From assembly GCA_938083195.1 (NCBI GenBank), contig CALKCK010000025.1, positions 62,001 through 126,000 of the forward strand: a stretch of 64,000 bases of DNA, given 5' to 3'. Source of the stretch: an uncultured Pirellulaceae bacterium. Its GTDB lineage: Bacteria > Planctomycetota > Planctomycetia > Pirellulales > Pirellulaceae. The notes beneath the pieces were generated by a model. That model did not search any database. It was given only the letters and a program-made list of their open reading frames with translations, and was not told the origin of the DNA. A program made the translations under genes and the position numbers. Each line of letters begins with the position of its first letter. The first letter of the stretch is position 1. Of the stretch, positions 54,341-62,800 are shown piece by piece.

Positions 54341-55750
54341 ATGAATGAAGCCATGAACCATCGAACAGGAATTGTAAAACTCATACTTTTGGTCGCCCTG
54401 CTACTTTGCAGCACGGTTGTCGTGGGATCGCTACTGATGCGGAACTTTGGCGAAAGCCAAGCGAATATCGGTGCCGATGCAATTGCATTCACCGCATTTA
54501 AGGGCACATTTATATCGTCCGTTAATGAGGTCGGTGATATCGGCAGTTCAAGTAACATTGAAATTCGCTGCCGTGTTAAGTCTCGCGGTAAAGAAGGGGT
54601 TGCCATTCTCGATTTGGTTCCCGAGGGAACCAAGGTCGAAGAAGGGGACTTCCTCTGCCAGTTGGACGACTCACTTTTAAAAGAAGAGTTGACCGAAAGA
54701 AAAATTGTCGTCGCCAAAGATAAATCTGACGTTATTAAAGCGAAAAGTCAGCTCGAAGCGGCCGAAAGCAAACTCGCTGAATTTGCAGGGGGAAGGTATC
54801 TCCAACAAGTTAAAAAATTGAAAGCAGACATTTTTGTCGCCGAAGAGAAACTAAATCGAGCGAACGAACAGTATGATCACACTAAGAAACTAAGAAGCAA
54901 AGGTTACGCGCTGGCATCTCAAGTTACATCGGATAAATCCGCACTAGACATTGCAAAGGAAAACTTCAGCCTAGCTAATGGCGAGCTTCAAATTTATGAG
55001 AATTACAGTCGCGAAAGAGAGGAAGACGAACTCAATGCAGAAATCAAACAGCAAGAGGCACAACTCGAGGCCTCTCAATTTCGTCTCGATTTAAGCCAAC
55101 AACGTGAGGCCGAATATCTTCGCCAAGTCGAAAGTTGCCGAATCACTGCTCCACAAGCTGGGACAGTCGTCTACGCCAATGATTCCGATCGGCGAGACTC
55201 TTCGATTGTCATTGAAAAAGGCAGATCGATTCGTGATGGTCAGGAGATTTTTTATCTGCCTGATCCCACGAAAATGCAAGTCAATGCAAAAGTCAGCGAC
55301 TCCAAGATCAACAAAGTCAAGGTCGGGCAACGAGTTGAGGTACGAGTAGACACCGCTCCCGAAACTCCCGTCGCAGGTATCGTTCGCAGAGTAAGCTCGT
55401 TCCCATTGCCCAGACGTTACTACCAGGCTCCGATTGAGTATGAGGTCTTTGTTGACATCACCGAATCAAGTCCCTTAATTCGCGGAGGTCTGCGAGGTAA
55501 AGTCGAGATTTTCGTCGAGCAACAAGAAAATGTCTTGATGGCTCCGGTCTCTAGCCTTGTGCTTCGGGGCAAAGATACTTATTTCGTCATCGTCAAAACG
55601 TCGGCGGGAAAGATCGAACCAAGATTAGTAAGCATCGGCTCAAACAATGACAAGTTTGCAGTCATTACCAAAGGGCTCAGTGCTGGAGAGGAAGTCCTTG
55701 TTGACGCCGACACCTACCGTGATTCAGTCGATTTCCCAACGTCCCCGTAA
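54341..55750 (+). CDS. MacA/HlyD-like periplasmic adaptor
   Basis: About 470 residues. One N-terminal transmembrane helix (IVKLILLVALLLCSTVVVGSLL), a first lipoyl half-domain (VAILDLVPEGTKVEEGDFL), a long coiled-coil hairpin (~110-265) and the second lipoyl half (CRITAPQAGTVVYAN), then beta-barrel and membrane-proximal domains. It resembles adaptors of MacAB-type ABC exporters. It is followed after 82 bases by a MacB-like permease. The start may be ATG 54341 (used), ATG 54353 or TTG 54326; no strong ribosome-binding site decides. Confidence 0.85.
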   Translation: MNEAMNHRTGIVKLILLVALLLCSTVVVGSLLMRNFGESQANIGADAIAFTAFKGTFISSVNEVGDIGSSSNIEIRCRVKSRGKEGVAILDLVPEGTKVEEGDFLCQLDDSLLKEELTERKIVVAKDKSDVIKAKSQLEAAESKLAEFAGGRYLQQVKKLKADIFVAEEKLNRANEQYDHTKKLRSKGYALASQVTSDKSALDIAKENFSLANGELQIYENYSREREEDELNAEIKQQEAQLEASQFRLDLSQQREAEYLRQVESCRITAPQAGTVVYANDSDRRDSSIVIEKGRSIRDGQEIFYLPDPTKMQVNAKVSDSKINKVKVGQRVEVRVDTAPETPVAGIVRRVSSFPLPRRYYQAPIEYEVFVDITESSPLIRGGLRGKVEIFVEQQENVLMAPVSSLVLRGKDTYFVIVKTSAGKIEPRLVSIGSNNDKFAVITKGLSAGEEVLVDADTYRDSVDFPTSP

Positions 55751-55832
55751 TTGCGTTTGACTTGGCATCAATTTGTCGAACGCGTTCCCTTCTCTTCGAT
55801 TTCTAATTGTTTCATTCCCAATTGTTTGCGTC

Positions 55833-57155
55833 ATGAAATTACTGCGACCAACAATCTGGAAAATCGGCACGAAGAGTCTCGCCTTGCATCCTATGCGCAG
55901 CGGCCTGACCGTGCTTGGGATTTTCATCGGTATCGCCAGCGTTATCTGGCTTTTAGCGATCGGCGAGGGAATCAGCCAAAAAGTCCAGCAACAAATTGAA
56001 GAGTTAGGCACCAACAACATCATTCTTCGCAGCGTAAAACCTGTCACCGAGGAACTCTCCCAAGAATCCATGGCAGTTTATGGAATCACGCGTGATGACT
56101 TCGACGTTCTCTCGAGCACGATTCCCTCAATCGATCAAGCTCTCCGAATCCGGGATGCCAAGCGAGAGCTTTATTATGGGGAAACGGACAGGGCGGTTCA
56201 CTTCATCGGCTGCACGCCCGAGTATGACGATGTGCTAAAACTCGAATTACATGAAGGTAGATTTATCGAAGCACCGGACATCACCAACGACGATAATGTG
56301 TGCGTGCTTTCCTACGAGGTTGCTAAATCATTGAGGCCGTTGAAATCCTGTATCGGAATCGTCATCCTCATCCGCAACATGCCCTATCGTGTCGTAGGGG
56401 TTACTAAACCCCGGGGCATAATGGCCGCAGTGGGCAGTTCGCTGGAAGCACAAGATTTCACAGACGACGTCTATGCCCCACTAACAACTTTCTGGCGTCG
56501 AATCGGCGATTGGACCATGGAACGAAGCGCCGGGTCGCGGGTCAACGAAGTCGTTCAGATCAGCCAAGTTACCTTTCGCGTGAAAGATATTGAGGACGTA
56601 CTCGAAACTTCCATTGCCATTCAGTCGATCATGAAAAAGCGACACGATGAAGCAGATTTTGCCATCGTCACACCCCTGGAATTACTGGAACAAGCCCGAA
56701 CCACGCGTCTGATGTTCATGGCTTTTATGGGACTGATTGCGGCAATCTCGTTGGTGGTGGGCGGTATCGGGATCATGAACATCATGTTAGCCACCGTTAC
56801 CGAGCGAACTCGGGAGATTGGTATCCGACGGGCTTTGGGAGCCAATCAGGCGGACATCATTCTCCAGTTCCTGGTGGAAACCGTCGTCCTTTCAACCGTC
56901 GGGGGTTTGACGGGGATTCTTGGCGGCCTTGCCTGCCCATGGATCGTTATTTGGGTACGCGAATTTTTAGTCCTCTGGTTTCCCACCACCATTCAAAGCC
57001 TCCCTGAATCGGTTCGCGACATGACCCCAATTATCGTCCTTCCCTCGATTCCCTTGGCCTTTTTGATCGCCCTGATCGTTGGACTGATTTTTGGAACCTA
57101 CCCCGCCATTCGTGCAGCAAAACTCGATCCAATCGAAGCCTTACGCCACGAATAG
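55833..57155 (+). CDS. MacB/FtsX-like ABC transporter permease
   Basis: 440 residues with the MacB core pattern: N-terminal helix in SLALHPMRSGLTVLGIFIGIASVIWLLAIGEG, a periplasmic MacB domain (~55-280), then three C-terminal transmembrane helices including ISLVVGGIGIMNIMLATVTERTREIGIRRA, the FtsX signature. There is no nucleotide-binding domain in this protein or in the neighbouring genes, so the ATPase must be supplied from elsewhere. The ATG at 55833 is preferred over a longer frame from 55773. Substrate unknown. Confidence 0.9.
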   Translation: MKLLRPTIWKIGTKSLALHPMRSGLTVLGIFIGIASVIWLLAIGEGISQKVQQQIEELGTNNIILRSVKPVTEELSQESMAVYGITRDDFDVLSSTIPSIDQALRIRDAKRELYYGETDRAVHFIGCTPEYDDVLKLELHEGRFIEAPDITNDDNVCVLSYEVAKSLRPLKSCIGIVILIRNMPYRVVGVTKPRGIMAAVGSSLEAQDFTDDVYAPLTTFWRRIGDWTMERSAGSRVNEVVQISQVTFRVKDIEDVLETSIAIQSIMKKRHDEADFAIVTPLELLEQARTTRLMFMAFMGLIAAISLVVGGIGIMNIMLATVTERTREIGIRRALGANQADIILQFLVETVVLSTVGGLTGILGGLACPWIVIWVREFLVLWFPTTIQSLPESVRDMTPIIVLPSIPLAFLIALIVGLIFGTYPAIRAAKLDPIEALRHE

Positions 57156-57335
57156 CCCCTCGCCATCTCCGTCGAATCCACCACGGCCGTGATTGTGCCG
57201 GGCTCCACCGATTTCAAGCAGTCCCTCTCTGTGTATTTCTAAAGATCACCTTTCTTATTTTGATTGCATGACTGCTCCCCAGAAGTCACAATCACCACAT
57301 CAGGATTCTTGATTCAATTTAGGGGAGCGATTCCA

Positions 57336-58430
57336 TTGAAGACTAATCACACACGCCGCAATTTCTTAACAACCTCACTGGCCTCTATCGCAACCACGGC
57401 TTCGCTAAGCCCCTTGAGTAGTGCTGCTTCGACAGTTGTTTCCAAAAATCGAGTGCGAGATGTTGTGACCGGTGAAGGGGAGTTTCAATACCGAGTAGAC
57501 CATCAATTTGCCAAGCTTCCAGAAAAATACCATTGGCAAACCACTCATAACGTCGCTGTCGACTCTGCCAATAATCTGTATGTCATTCACGAAGGTCGGG
57601 CCAACCTAAAAGACCACCCCTCAATTTTTGTGTTTGATCCACAAGGAAAATTCATCCGAGCATTTGGCTGTCAGTTTCAAGGCGGGGGACATGGAATTGA
57701 AATCCGCAAAGAAGGGAACGAAGAATTCCTCTACGTTGCCGCTTATCAGCAGGTGAAATGTTTTTCAAAAATGACACTTACTGGAGAAACGGTCTGGTAT
57801 CAAAAAGCGCCCATGGAATCGGGGATTTATCAGGCAGGAGAGAACACTTCGACTCAGGCCAACTGGACGCGAAATGGATTCCTTCCTACTAATTTTGCGT
57901 TTCTAAACGATGGCGGGTTTCTTCTCGCTGATGGCTACGGCGCCCATTGCATCCACCAGTTTGATAAAAATGGCAAGTGGACGCGGATGTTTGGTGGAAC
58001 AGGGGAGGGCGAGGGTAAATTTAAATTATGCCACGGATTGTGGGTAGATCAGCGGCAAGGCAGAGAGCCTTCGATCATCGTCACTGACCGCAGTCATAAC
58101 ACACTTCAGTACTTGACCATGGACGGGGAATACATCGAAACCCTGACGGGCTACGGTCTCCCCGCCAACGTCGATATTTACAAAAACATCATGATGATCC
58201 CTGAATTAAAAGCTCGAATTACGCTCCTCGATGAAAACAACAAAATTGTCGGGCGACTGGGAGAGGCGGTTGAACGAGTTAACTCAGTAAAAGACTTGCG
58301 GCGAAAGCCAGAGCTTTGGATTGATGGACAATTTGTCCACCCGCATGACGCCTGTTTTGACTGTGAGGGAAACATCTTTGTTGCAGAATGGGTTGAGACT
58401 GGCAGGATCACCAAACTCACTCGCATTTAA
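57336..58430 (+). CDS. Tat-exported NHL-type beta-propeller protein
   Basis: 364 residues from TTG 57336, which is preceded by AGGGGAG; an upstream ATG at 57264 lacks a site. The signal is twin-arginine (HTRRNFLTTSLASIATTASL). The mature part is a repeat protein of the NHL/six-bladed propeller type, with blade-like units such as HNVAVDSANNLYVIHEG, SIFVFDPQGKFIRAFG and HDACFDCEGNIFVAEW. Binding or lyase activity is possible; catalytic residues cannot be assigned. It converges on the next minus-strand gene. Confidence 0.82.
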   Translation: MKTNHTRRNFLTTSLASIATTASLSPLSSAASTVVSKNRVRDVVTGEGEFQYRVDHQFAKLPEKYHWQTTHNVAVDSANNLYVIHEGRANLKDHPSIFVFDPQGKFIRAFGCQFQGGGHGIEIRKEGNEEFLYVAAYQQVKCFSKMTLTGETVWYQKAPMESGIYQAGENTSTQANWTRNGFLPTNFAFLNDGGFLLADGYGAHCIHQFDKNGKWTRMFGGTGEGEGKFKLCHGLWVDQRQGREPSIIVTDRSHNTLQYLTMDGEYIETLTGYGLPANVDIYKNIMMIPELKARITLLDENNKIVGRLGEAVERVNSVKDLRRKPELWIDGQFVHPHDACFDCEGNIFVAEWVETGRITKLTRI

Positions 58431-58539
58431 AGTGGCGATGGTCACCAAAAAAAATCTGCCGAAGCCTAAATTCAAGAAGAGAGGCCGCAGCAGATTGAAT
58501 CGCGAAAAGACAAGTGCGATCATCTAAAAAGAGTCGTGA

Positions 58540-59286
58540 TTAATAAGTCTCGCCATATTCCTCTTCATTGTCACCACCGCGAGTTTGCTTAGGCATCCCA
58601 TGATCGCCATCCAAACCCAACGCAGTTTTTAATTGAGAAAATTGTTCGGCAAACTCATCCGAGGACGAGTGAATGTGTTCAGCTTCCGTTATAAATTTGA
58701 TTCCTTCATTCTCACCAACCCCATGAGACTCAAGGGTAAACTCGAATGGCTCCAAAGGACTGCCATAAATAATTAATAACTTGTGCTCTTCAAATTGAAT
58801 TTCCTGCGGAGTGTTAGGGTTCAACACCGCGATGCCAGTACAGCCATCGTTGAGCAAGAGATCTTCAAAATCCCACAAGATACTTGTCAGCACTGGCATG
58901 TCGATGTGTTCTCGGTAGAGGTCTACATGTCCACCCTCGCCTTGGGCGTGACTGGACTCAAGAACAACATCAACAACAGGGCCGAGACGTTGAATTAAAC
59001 GAATGAACAGCGGAAATAGCTGCTCCCTTGATGCAGCGGCCATGACGACCGGCACTTTTGCTTTGGTTTCCTGATCGACGTACGTATCGTGGCGATAGCC
59101 TTGACTTGGTTTGATTTTCAAGTCCATTGCCGGGCGAATCGCTTCGGTTAAATGGAACGAATCGTACTGATCCGTTTGCAAATGAGCAGCCATCTGTGCA
59201 TCGGTTGCTTGCTCGAAGCTGCTACCTGTCGATGGGAGCGGATTGTTGTCGAATACTTCTTGAAAGAAGCGGTTTAAATAACTCAT
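58540..59286 (-). CDS. Conserved hypothetical protein
   Basis: 248 residues, soluble, acidic, without signal or membrane segment. Recognisable pieces: MSYLNRFFQEVFD at the N terminus, VPVVMAAASREQLFPLFIRLIQRLG, VDVVLESSH, LTSILWDFEDLLLNDGCTGIAVLNP and an acidic C terminus with GGDNEEEYGET. The alternation of strands and helices suggests an alpha/beta fold. I do not recognise a named family. Confidence 0.65.
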   Translation of the reverse strand: MSYLNRFFQEVFDNNPLPSTGSSFEQATDAQMAAHLQTDQYDSFHLTEAIRPAMDLKIKPSQGYRHDTYVDQETKAKVPVVMAAASREQLFPLFIRLIQRLGPVVDVVLESSHAQGEGGHVDLYREHIDMPVLTSILWDFEDLLLNDGCTGIAVLNPNTPQEIQFEEHKLLIIYGSPLEPFEFTLESHGVGENEGIKFITEAEHIHSSSDEFAEQFSQLKTALGLDGDHGMPKQTRGGDNEEEYGETY

Positions 59287-59691
59287 TATTGATCTCAGTC
59301 ATAATTGCCAAACTGGGGGCAGCAAAGTTCGCTGAAGGCTTCCTGGCCCGATATGAAAACCTAGGTCAAGATTTGGCTGACCGCTGAGCACCACCAAGTC
59401 AAAGCTACTTTTTTATCCAAAGCGACCCATACAATCCTCATAATCAGGTTACGACCCATAGGCGAAACAAGGGGACTTAACAAATGACACCCTTACCACG
59501 TTCATTCCGCTTCAGCCGGCAACCCATCTCTTAAATCACGGTTTTTCGCACACAAAAGGCTCGCTAAGATGACTGCCCAGCGGGATGAATTGCTGCAACA
59601 ATAAGGTGTCGCCCAACAAGATGACATTTAAGATGGAAGCTCGAATTGGATTTCATCTGAAAATCAATCATTCAGGCAGTACAACTCCCGT
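59287..59691. other. Gene-poor stretch
   Basis: About 400 bases between the unknown minus-strand gene and the acetyltransferase. No convincing gene, RNA, repeat or terminator was found. Confidence 0.5.
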
Positions 59692-60252
59692 ATGCGCAAC
59701 TCGATCACCTTAGAAACAGAACGACTCCTCTTGAGGCCACTTCTCGCCCAAGATGCCGGAGTAATCGATCAACTATTGAATGACCGAGTCCTTGCCTCCA
59801 ATACTGAGTCGATCGACTTCCCCTATCCAACTGGCGATGCTTCTCGATGGATTGATCGAAATCAGGATCGCTGGAAGGTCGGTGAAGCCTACGTTCTAGC
59901 CATTTGCCAAAAGGGAGATGAGCAATTGCTCGGAACCGTGGAATTGATCGCCAACAAAGAACACCACAGATCCGAGTTAAGCTATTGGATTGGCCGCAAG
60001 TTCTGGAATCAGGGCTTCGCGACCGAAGCCGCCTCTTGCCTCGTTAACTTTGGATTCACAAAACTCGGCTTCGAACGGATCACCTCTCAGCATTTCGCCA
60101 GAAACCCGGCTTCTGGCCGAGTCCTTGAGAAAATTGGAATGAGGTTCGAAGGAACCCGAAAAGGACATATCCGCAAATGGAATCAATTGGAGGATGTGCA
60201 CATCTACGGCTTGCTTGCCCAAGATTTTCGAGAGAAAACACCTGGAGAATAG
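59692..60252 (+). CDS. GNAT acetyltransferase (RimJ/RimL-like)
   Basis: 186 residues of the GNAT_3/RimJ-RimL type: LETERLLLRPLLAQDAG at the start, LLGTVELIANKEHHRSELSYWIG, then the acetyl-CoA loop region FWNQGFATEAASCLVNFGF and ITSQHFARNPASGRVLEKIGMR. It transfers acetyl groups to amino groups of proteins or small molecules; the substrate is unknown. It ends 172 bases before the ubiquitin-like gene and is probably a separate unit, though co-regulation cannot be excluded. Confidence 0.88.
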   Translation: MRNSITLETERLLLRPLLAQDAGVIDQLLNDRVLASNTESIDFPYPTGDASRWIDRNQDRWKVGEAYVLAICQKGDEQLLGTVELIANKEHHRSELSYWIGRKFWNQGFATEAASCLVNFGFTKLGFERITSQHFARNPASGRVLEKIGMRFEGTRKGHIRKWNQLEDVHIYGLLAQDFREKTPGE

Positions 60253-60424
60253 TGCTGAATTTCGAAACATTTCGAAGTGATCGCTTTTTTTTCTGATTTT
60301 TAGCCAAGATAACGCAGCGTCCATCGAAAAACGGATGTTCGCTTCGTGCGCAACCGACTCACCGCATGGTAGGAATCTAATTTTCACCTTGCGATCTGAT
60401 ACCATTAAGGAAAGTGCTTGAAAA

Positions 60425-60712
60425 ATGACGCAAACCTCGGAAAAACAGGGGACGCAGGTAACGTTTCTAGATCAAACCGGCTCGAAAAGCGTGGAAGCGA
60501 TCGTTTCTGAATCCATCACGGTCCAGCGCATTCTTCCCAACATCATCACTAAGATGAATTTGCCAACCATCGGACCCGATGGCCAACCCATGAGCTACAG
60601 CCTCGATCACAAAGAGGGTGGGCGGCGACTTCACGAAAGTGAAACGCTCGTCAACGCCAATGTCTCAAAAGGGGATCACCTCATCATTTATCCCGAGATT
60701 GTTGCCGGATAA
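60425..60712 (+). CDS. Ubiquitin-like beta-grasp protein (YukD/EsaB-like)
   Basis: 95 residues. The pattern VTFLDQTGSKSVEAIVSESI... then TVQRILPNIITKMNL, SYSLDHKEGGRRLHESETL and VSKGDHLIIYPEIVAG matches a ubiquitin/YukD beta-grasp: two strands, central helix, then strands with a conserved Leu-containing loop. The chain ends in Ala-Gly, giving a C-terminal glycine that could be adenylated without prior trimming. The next genes encode E2-, E1- and JAMM-type proteins, making this the likely modifier. AAGGA lies 13 bases before the ATG. A T7SS-associated YukD role is less likely because no EssC or WXG100 gene is nearby. Confidence 0.82.
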   Translation: MTQTSEKQGTQVTFLDQTGSKSVEAIVSESITVQRILPNIITKMNLPTIGPDGQPMSYSLDHKEGGRRLHESETLVNANVSKGDHLIIYPEIVAG

Positions 60713-60760
60713 TTCATTCTGGCTTGACCAGTCTTTCTAAGATTTATGTGAGAAAATTAA

Positions 60761-61441
60761 ATGCGAAAATCTCCTCGCGACCGCCGCCTTCAATCCGATT
60801 TCGAATCGCTGCAACAACTGCAAGATGAGAGTTCTATTTTTTCATTTGATACCGTCGGTTCCACTCGGTCACTACCCACTAAATATCGTTTAACGTTTCG
60901 TGGGGATGGCATAAAAAAATCATCTTTTTCCGGAATCAATGTAACTAAGAAGCACGTTGTGAGAATCGATTTGGGATCCGCGTATCCACGCTTAGCACCA
61001 GGGCTGCTCTGGGAAACGAAAATTTTTCATCCCAACATTTCCAACAATGGAGTGGTTTGCCTTGGTGGCTATGGAACCCACTGGGTGCCAAGCTTAACTC
61101 TCTGTGAAATGAGCACCATGCTTTGGGATATGATTCGCTATAAAAACTTTGACTCTGAAAGCCCCTACAATCGCGAAGCAGCGCATTGGGCTCGATCGCA
61201 ACCTGAGAATAGATTCCCAATCGACAAACGTCCCATTCGAAATCTAGTTGGGCAACCAGCTTTTCGCCAACCAAATTCGTCGCCACCGGCACTTCCCAAC
61301 ACAGATCATCTTGATCAACCTCGCGTGGTTGAGATCACAAGAGATGGAATCGAAATCCTAGAAACTGGGATCGAAATCATCGACGCCAAGTTCGCAGACG
61401 CTCCTCCTCGTCGAACGGCAGAGATCATGTTCCTTGATTGA
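60761..61441 (+). CDS. E2 ubiquitin-conjugating enzyme-like protein
   Basis: 226 residues. The UBC fold is visible from ~20 to 160: YRLTFRGDGI, the strand-turn AYPRLAPGLLWETKIFHPNI with the E2 HPN motif (90-92), then catalytic Cys100 in NGVVCLGG and THWVPSLTLCEMSTMLWDMI, corresponding to the WxPxLTI region of eukaryotic E2s, then NREAAHWAR. It should receive the modifier as a thioester from the E1 encoded next. A ~60-residue C-terminal extension (VVEITRDGIEILETGIEII, ending MFLD) is not part of the E2 core. It starts 48 bases after the modifier gene. Confidence 0.88.
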   Translation: MRKSPRDRRLQSDFESLQQLQDESSIFSFDTVGSTRSLPTKYRLTFRGDGIKKSSFSGINVTKKHVVRIDLGSAYPRLAPGLLWETKIFHPNISNNGVVCLGGYGTHWVPSLTLCEMSTMLWDMIRYKNFDSESPYNREAAHWARSQPENRFPIDKRPIRNLVGQPAFRQPNSSPPALPNTDHLDQPRVVEITRDGIEILETGIEIIDAKFADAPPRRTAEIMFLD

Positions 61442-61496
61442 CGAATTGGTGGTCAAAACACTTTCATATTCGAAACGATGACTTATTTCATCCACA

Positions 61497-62798
61497 GTGA
61501 TTAAGCAACAAAAAATGATAAACAGTCCGAATTCTAATCCTGAATCCGATCGCCCGATGATAATCGACGACTCAGATCGGTATTCCCGATTAAAGTTGAT
61601 CGCTTGGTGGGAACAGGAGAAAATCGCTGCGGCTCGAATTCTAGTTGTTGGTGCGGGCGCGTTGGGAAATGAAGTCATTAAGAACCTCGCATTGATGGGG
61701 ATTGGTGAAATTAACATCATTGATTTCGACGAGGTCCAAGAATCCAATCTCTCTCGTTCCGTTCTTTTTCGTGCAGCTCACGAAGGGCAGGCGAAAGCTC
61801 TGGTGGCCGCAGACATGGCCCGCGACTTAAACCCAGACTGCGACATCAACCCAATCGTTGGAGATATCTTGACCGATATTGGACTGGGCTTTGTAGCTGA
61901 CATGAATCTTGTCATCTGCTGCGTCGACAATCGAGAGGCACGACTGTGGATTAATCGAATGTGCTGGAAAACAAATCGCCCATGGATTGACGGAGGCATT
62001 CAGGAAATTAATGGAGTCGCCAAGGTCTTCTGCCCACCCTTGGGGGCGTGCTACGAGTGCGCAATGACCGAAAATGATTACCGTCTGATTTCCCTTAGAT
62101 ACAGCTGCCCACTGCTCCGCAAAGAAGATATCCAACAAGGTAAAGTCCCAACCTCGCCAACGATCGCTTCCATCATTGGAGGTCTCCAAGTCCAAGAAGC
62201 ACTTAAACTGATCCACGATTTGCCCTCGGCAGAAGGATCGGCCTTAGTCTTTAACGGGCTTTCAAATAATTTTTATCAAACTCGATATCCGAGGCGACCT
62301 GATTGCTTGTCTCACGAGACATACGACGAGATCATTGACCTGCCATTGATGGCCAAGACTGCGACAGCCGACGAACTATTTGTTCAATTGAAAAAGACAA
62401 TAGCTAGCCAGGACCTAACCGACAGCTCTTGGCAAATCATAATGGATCGAGACTTCCTAATTTCACTCAACTGCCGAACCTGTGGCATCGAAAGACAGGA
62501 ACAGATTCCTTTGAGCAGGGTGTCCGCTGAACAGGGCATTTGCCATACATGTGGAGAAGTCTGCCACCCGCTCACAACCAGTGAAATTGAATGCGATTCC
62601 GAATTAGCCAAAAAGACTCTGTTTGACTTGGGCATCCCAGAATACGACATCATTAAAGTCTCAGATGGGCTGGAAACACTTTTTGTCAAATTACAAAATG
62701 ACTCACCTCAACTATCCCGTCATGCCGTAAAAGTAAGCAGCCAGCCAACCAATCGGACTGGCTCAACTAGCGCTACATTTCAATGCAAGGAATGTTAG
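61497..62798 (+). CDS. E1-like adenylating enzyme (ThiF/UBA fold)
   Basis: 433 residues. The ThiF/MoeB/E1 adenylation domain has the nucleotide loop VVGAGALGNEV (51-60), IIDFDEVQESNLSRS with its Asp and Arg, CCVDNREAR and a cysteine pair CYEC (185-188). Cys204 in RYSCPLL and the following PTSPTIASIIGGLQVQEALK occupy the place of the E1 crossover loop and helix; Cys204 is a candidate thioester cysteine. Beyond ~270 is an additional C-terminal region with CRTCG (326-330) and CHTCGEVC (349-356), a likely second zinc site, and a short domain ending in CKEC. It lies between the E2 and JAMM genes, ending 2 bases before the latter's ATG. Confidence 0.9.
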   Translation: MIKQQKMINSPNSNPESDRPMIIDDSDRYSRLKLIAWWEQEKIAAARILVVGAGALGNEVIKNLALMGIGEINIIDFDEVQESNLSRSVLFRAAHEGQAKALVAADMARDLNPDCDINPIVGDILTDIGLGFVADMNLVICCVDNREARLWINRMCWKTNRPWIDGGIQEINGVAKVFCPPLGACYECAMTENDYRLISLRYSCPLLRKEDIQQGKVPTSPTIASIIGGLQVQEALKLIHDLPSAEGSALVFNGLSNNFYQTRYPRRPDCLSHETYDEIIDLPLMAKTATADELFVQLKKTIASQDLTDSSWQIIMDRDFLISLNCRTCGIERQEQIPLSRVSAEQGICHTCGEVCHPLTTSEIECDSELAKKTLFDLGIPEYDIIKVSDGLETLFVKLQNDSPQLSRHAVKVSSQPTNRTGSTSATFQCKEC

Positions 62799-62800
62799 CC

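Noticed and set aside
54178-54717. Long minus-strand frame over the adaptor gene
   Set aside because: It lies antisense to a clear HlyD-type coding region and has low-complexity Ser-rich content typical of a shadow frame.
60425-60712. YukD/EsaB component of a type VII secretion system
   Set aside because: No EssC/EccC ATPase, EsxA-type WXG100 or EccD genes are nearby.
61497-62798. ThiF/MoeB of thiamine or molybdopterin synthesis
   Set aside because: The adjacent E2-fold gene, YukD-like modifier and JAMM protease fit a conjugation pathway better, and no thiamine or molybdopterin genes are next to it.
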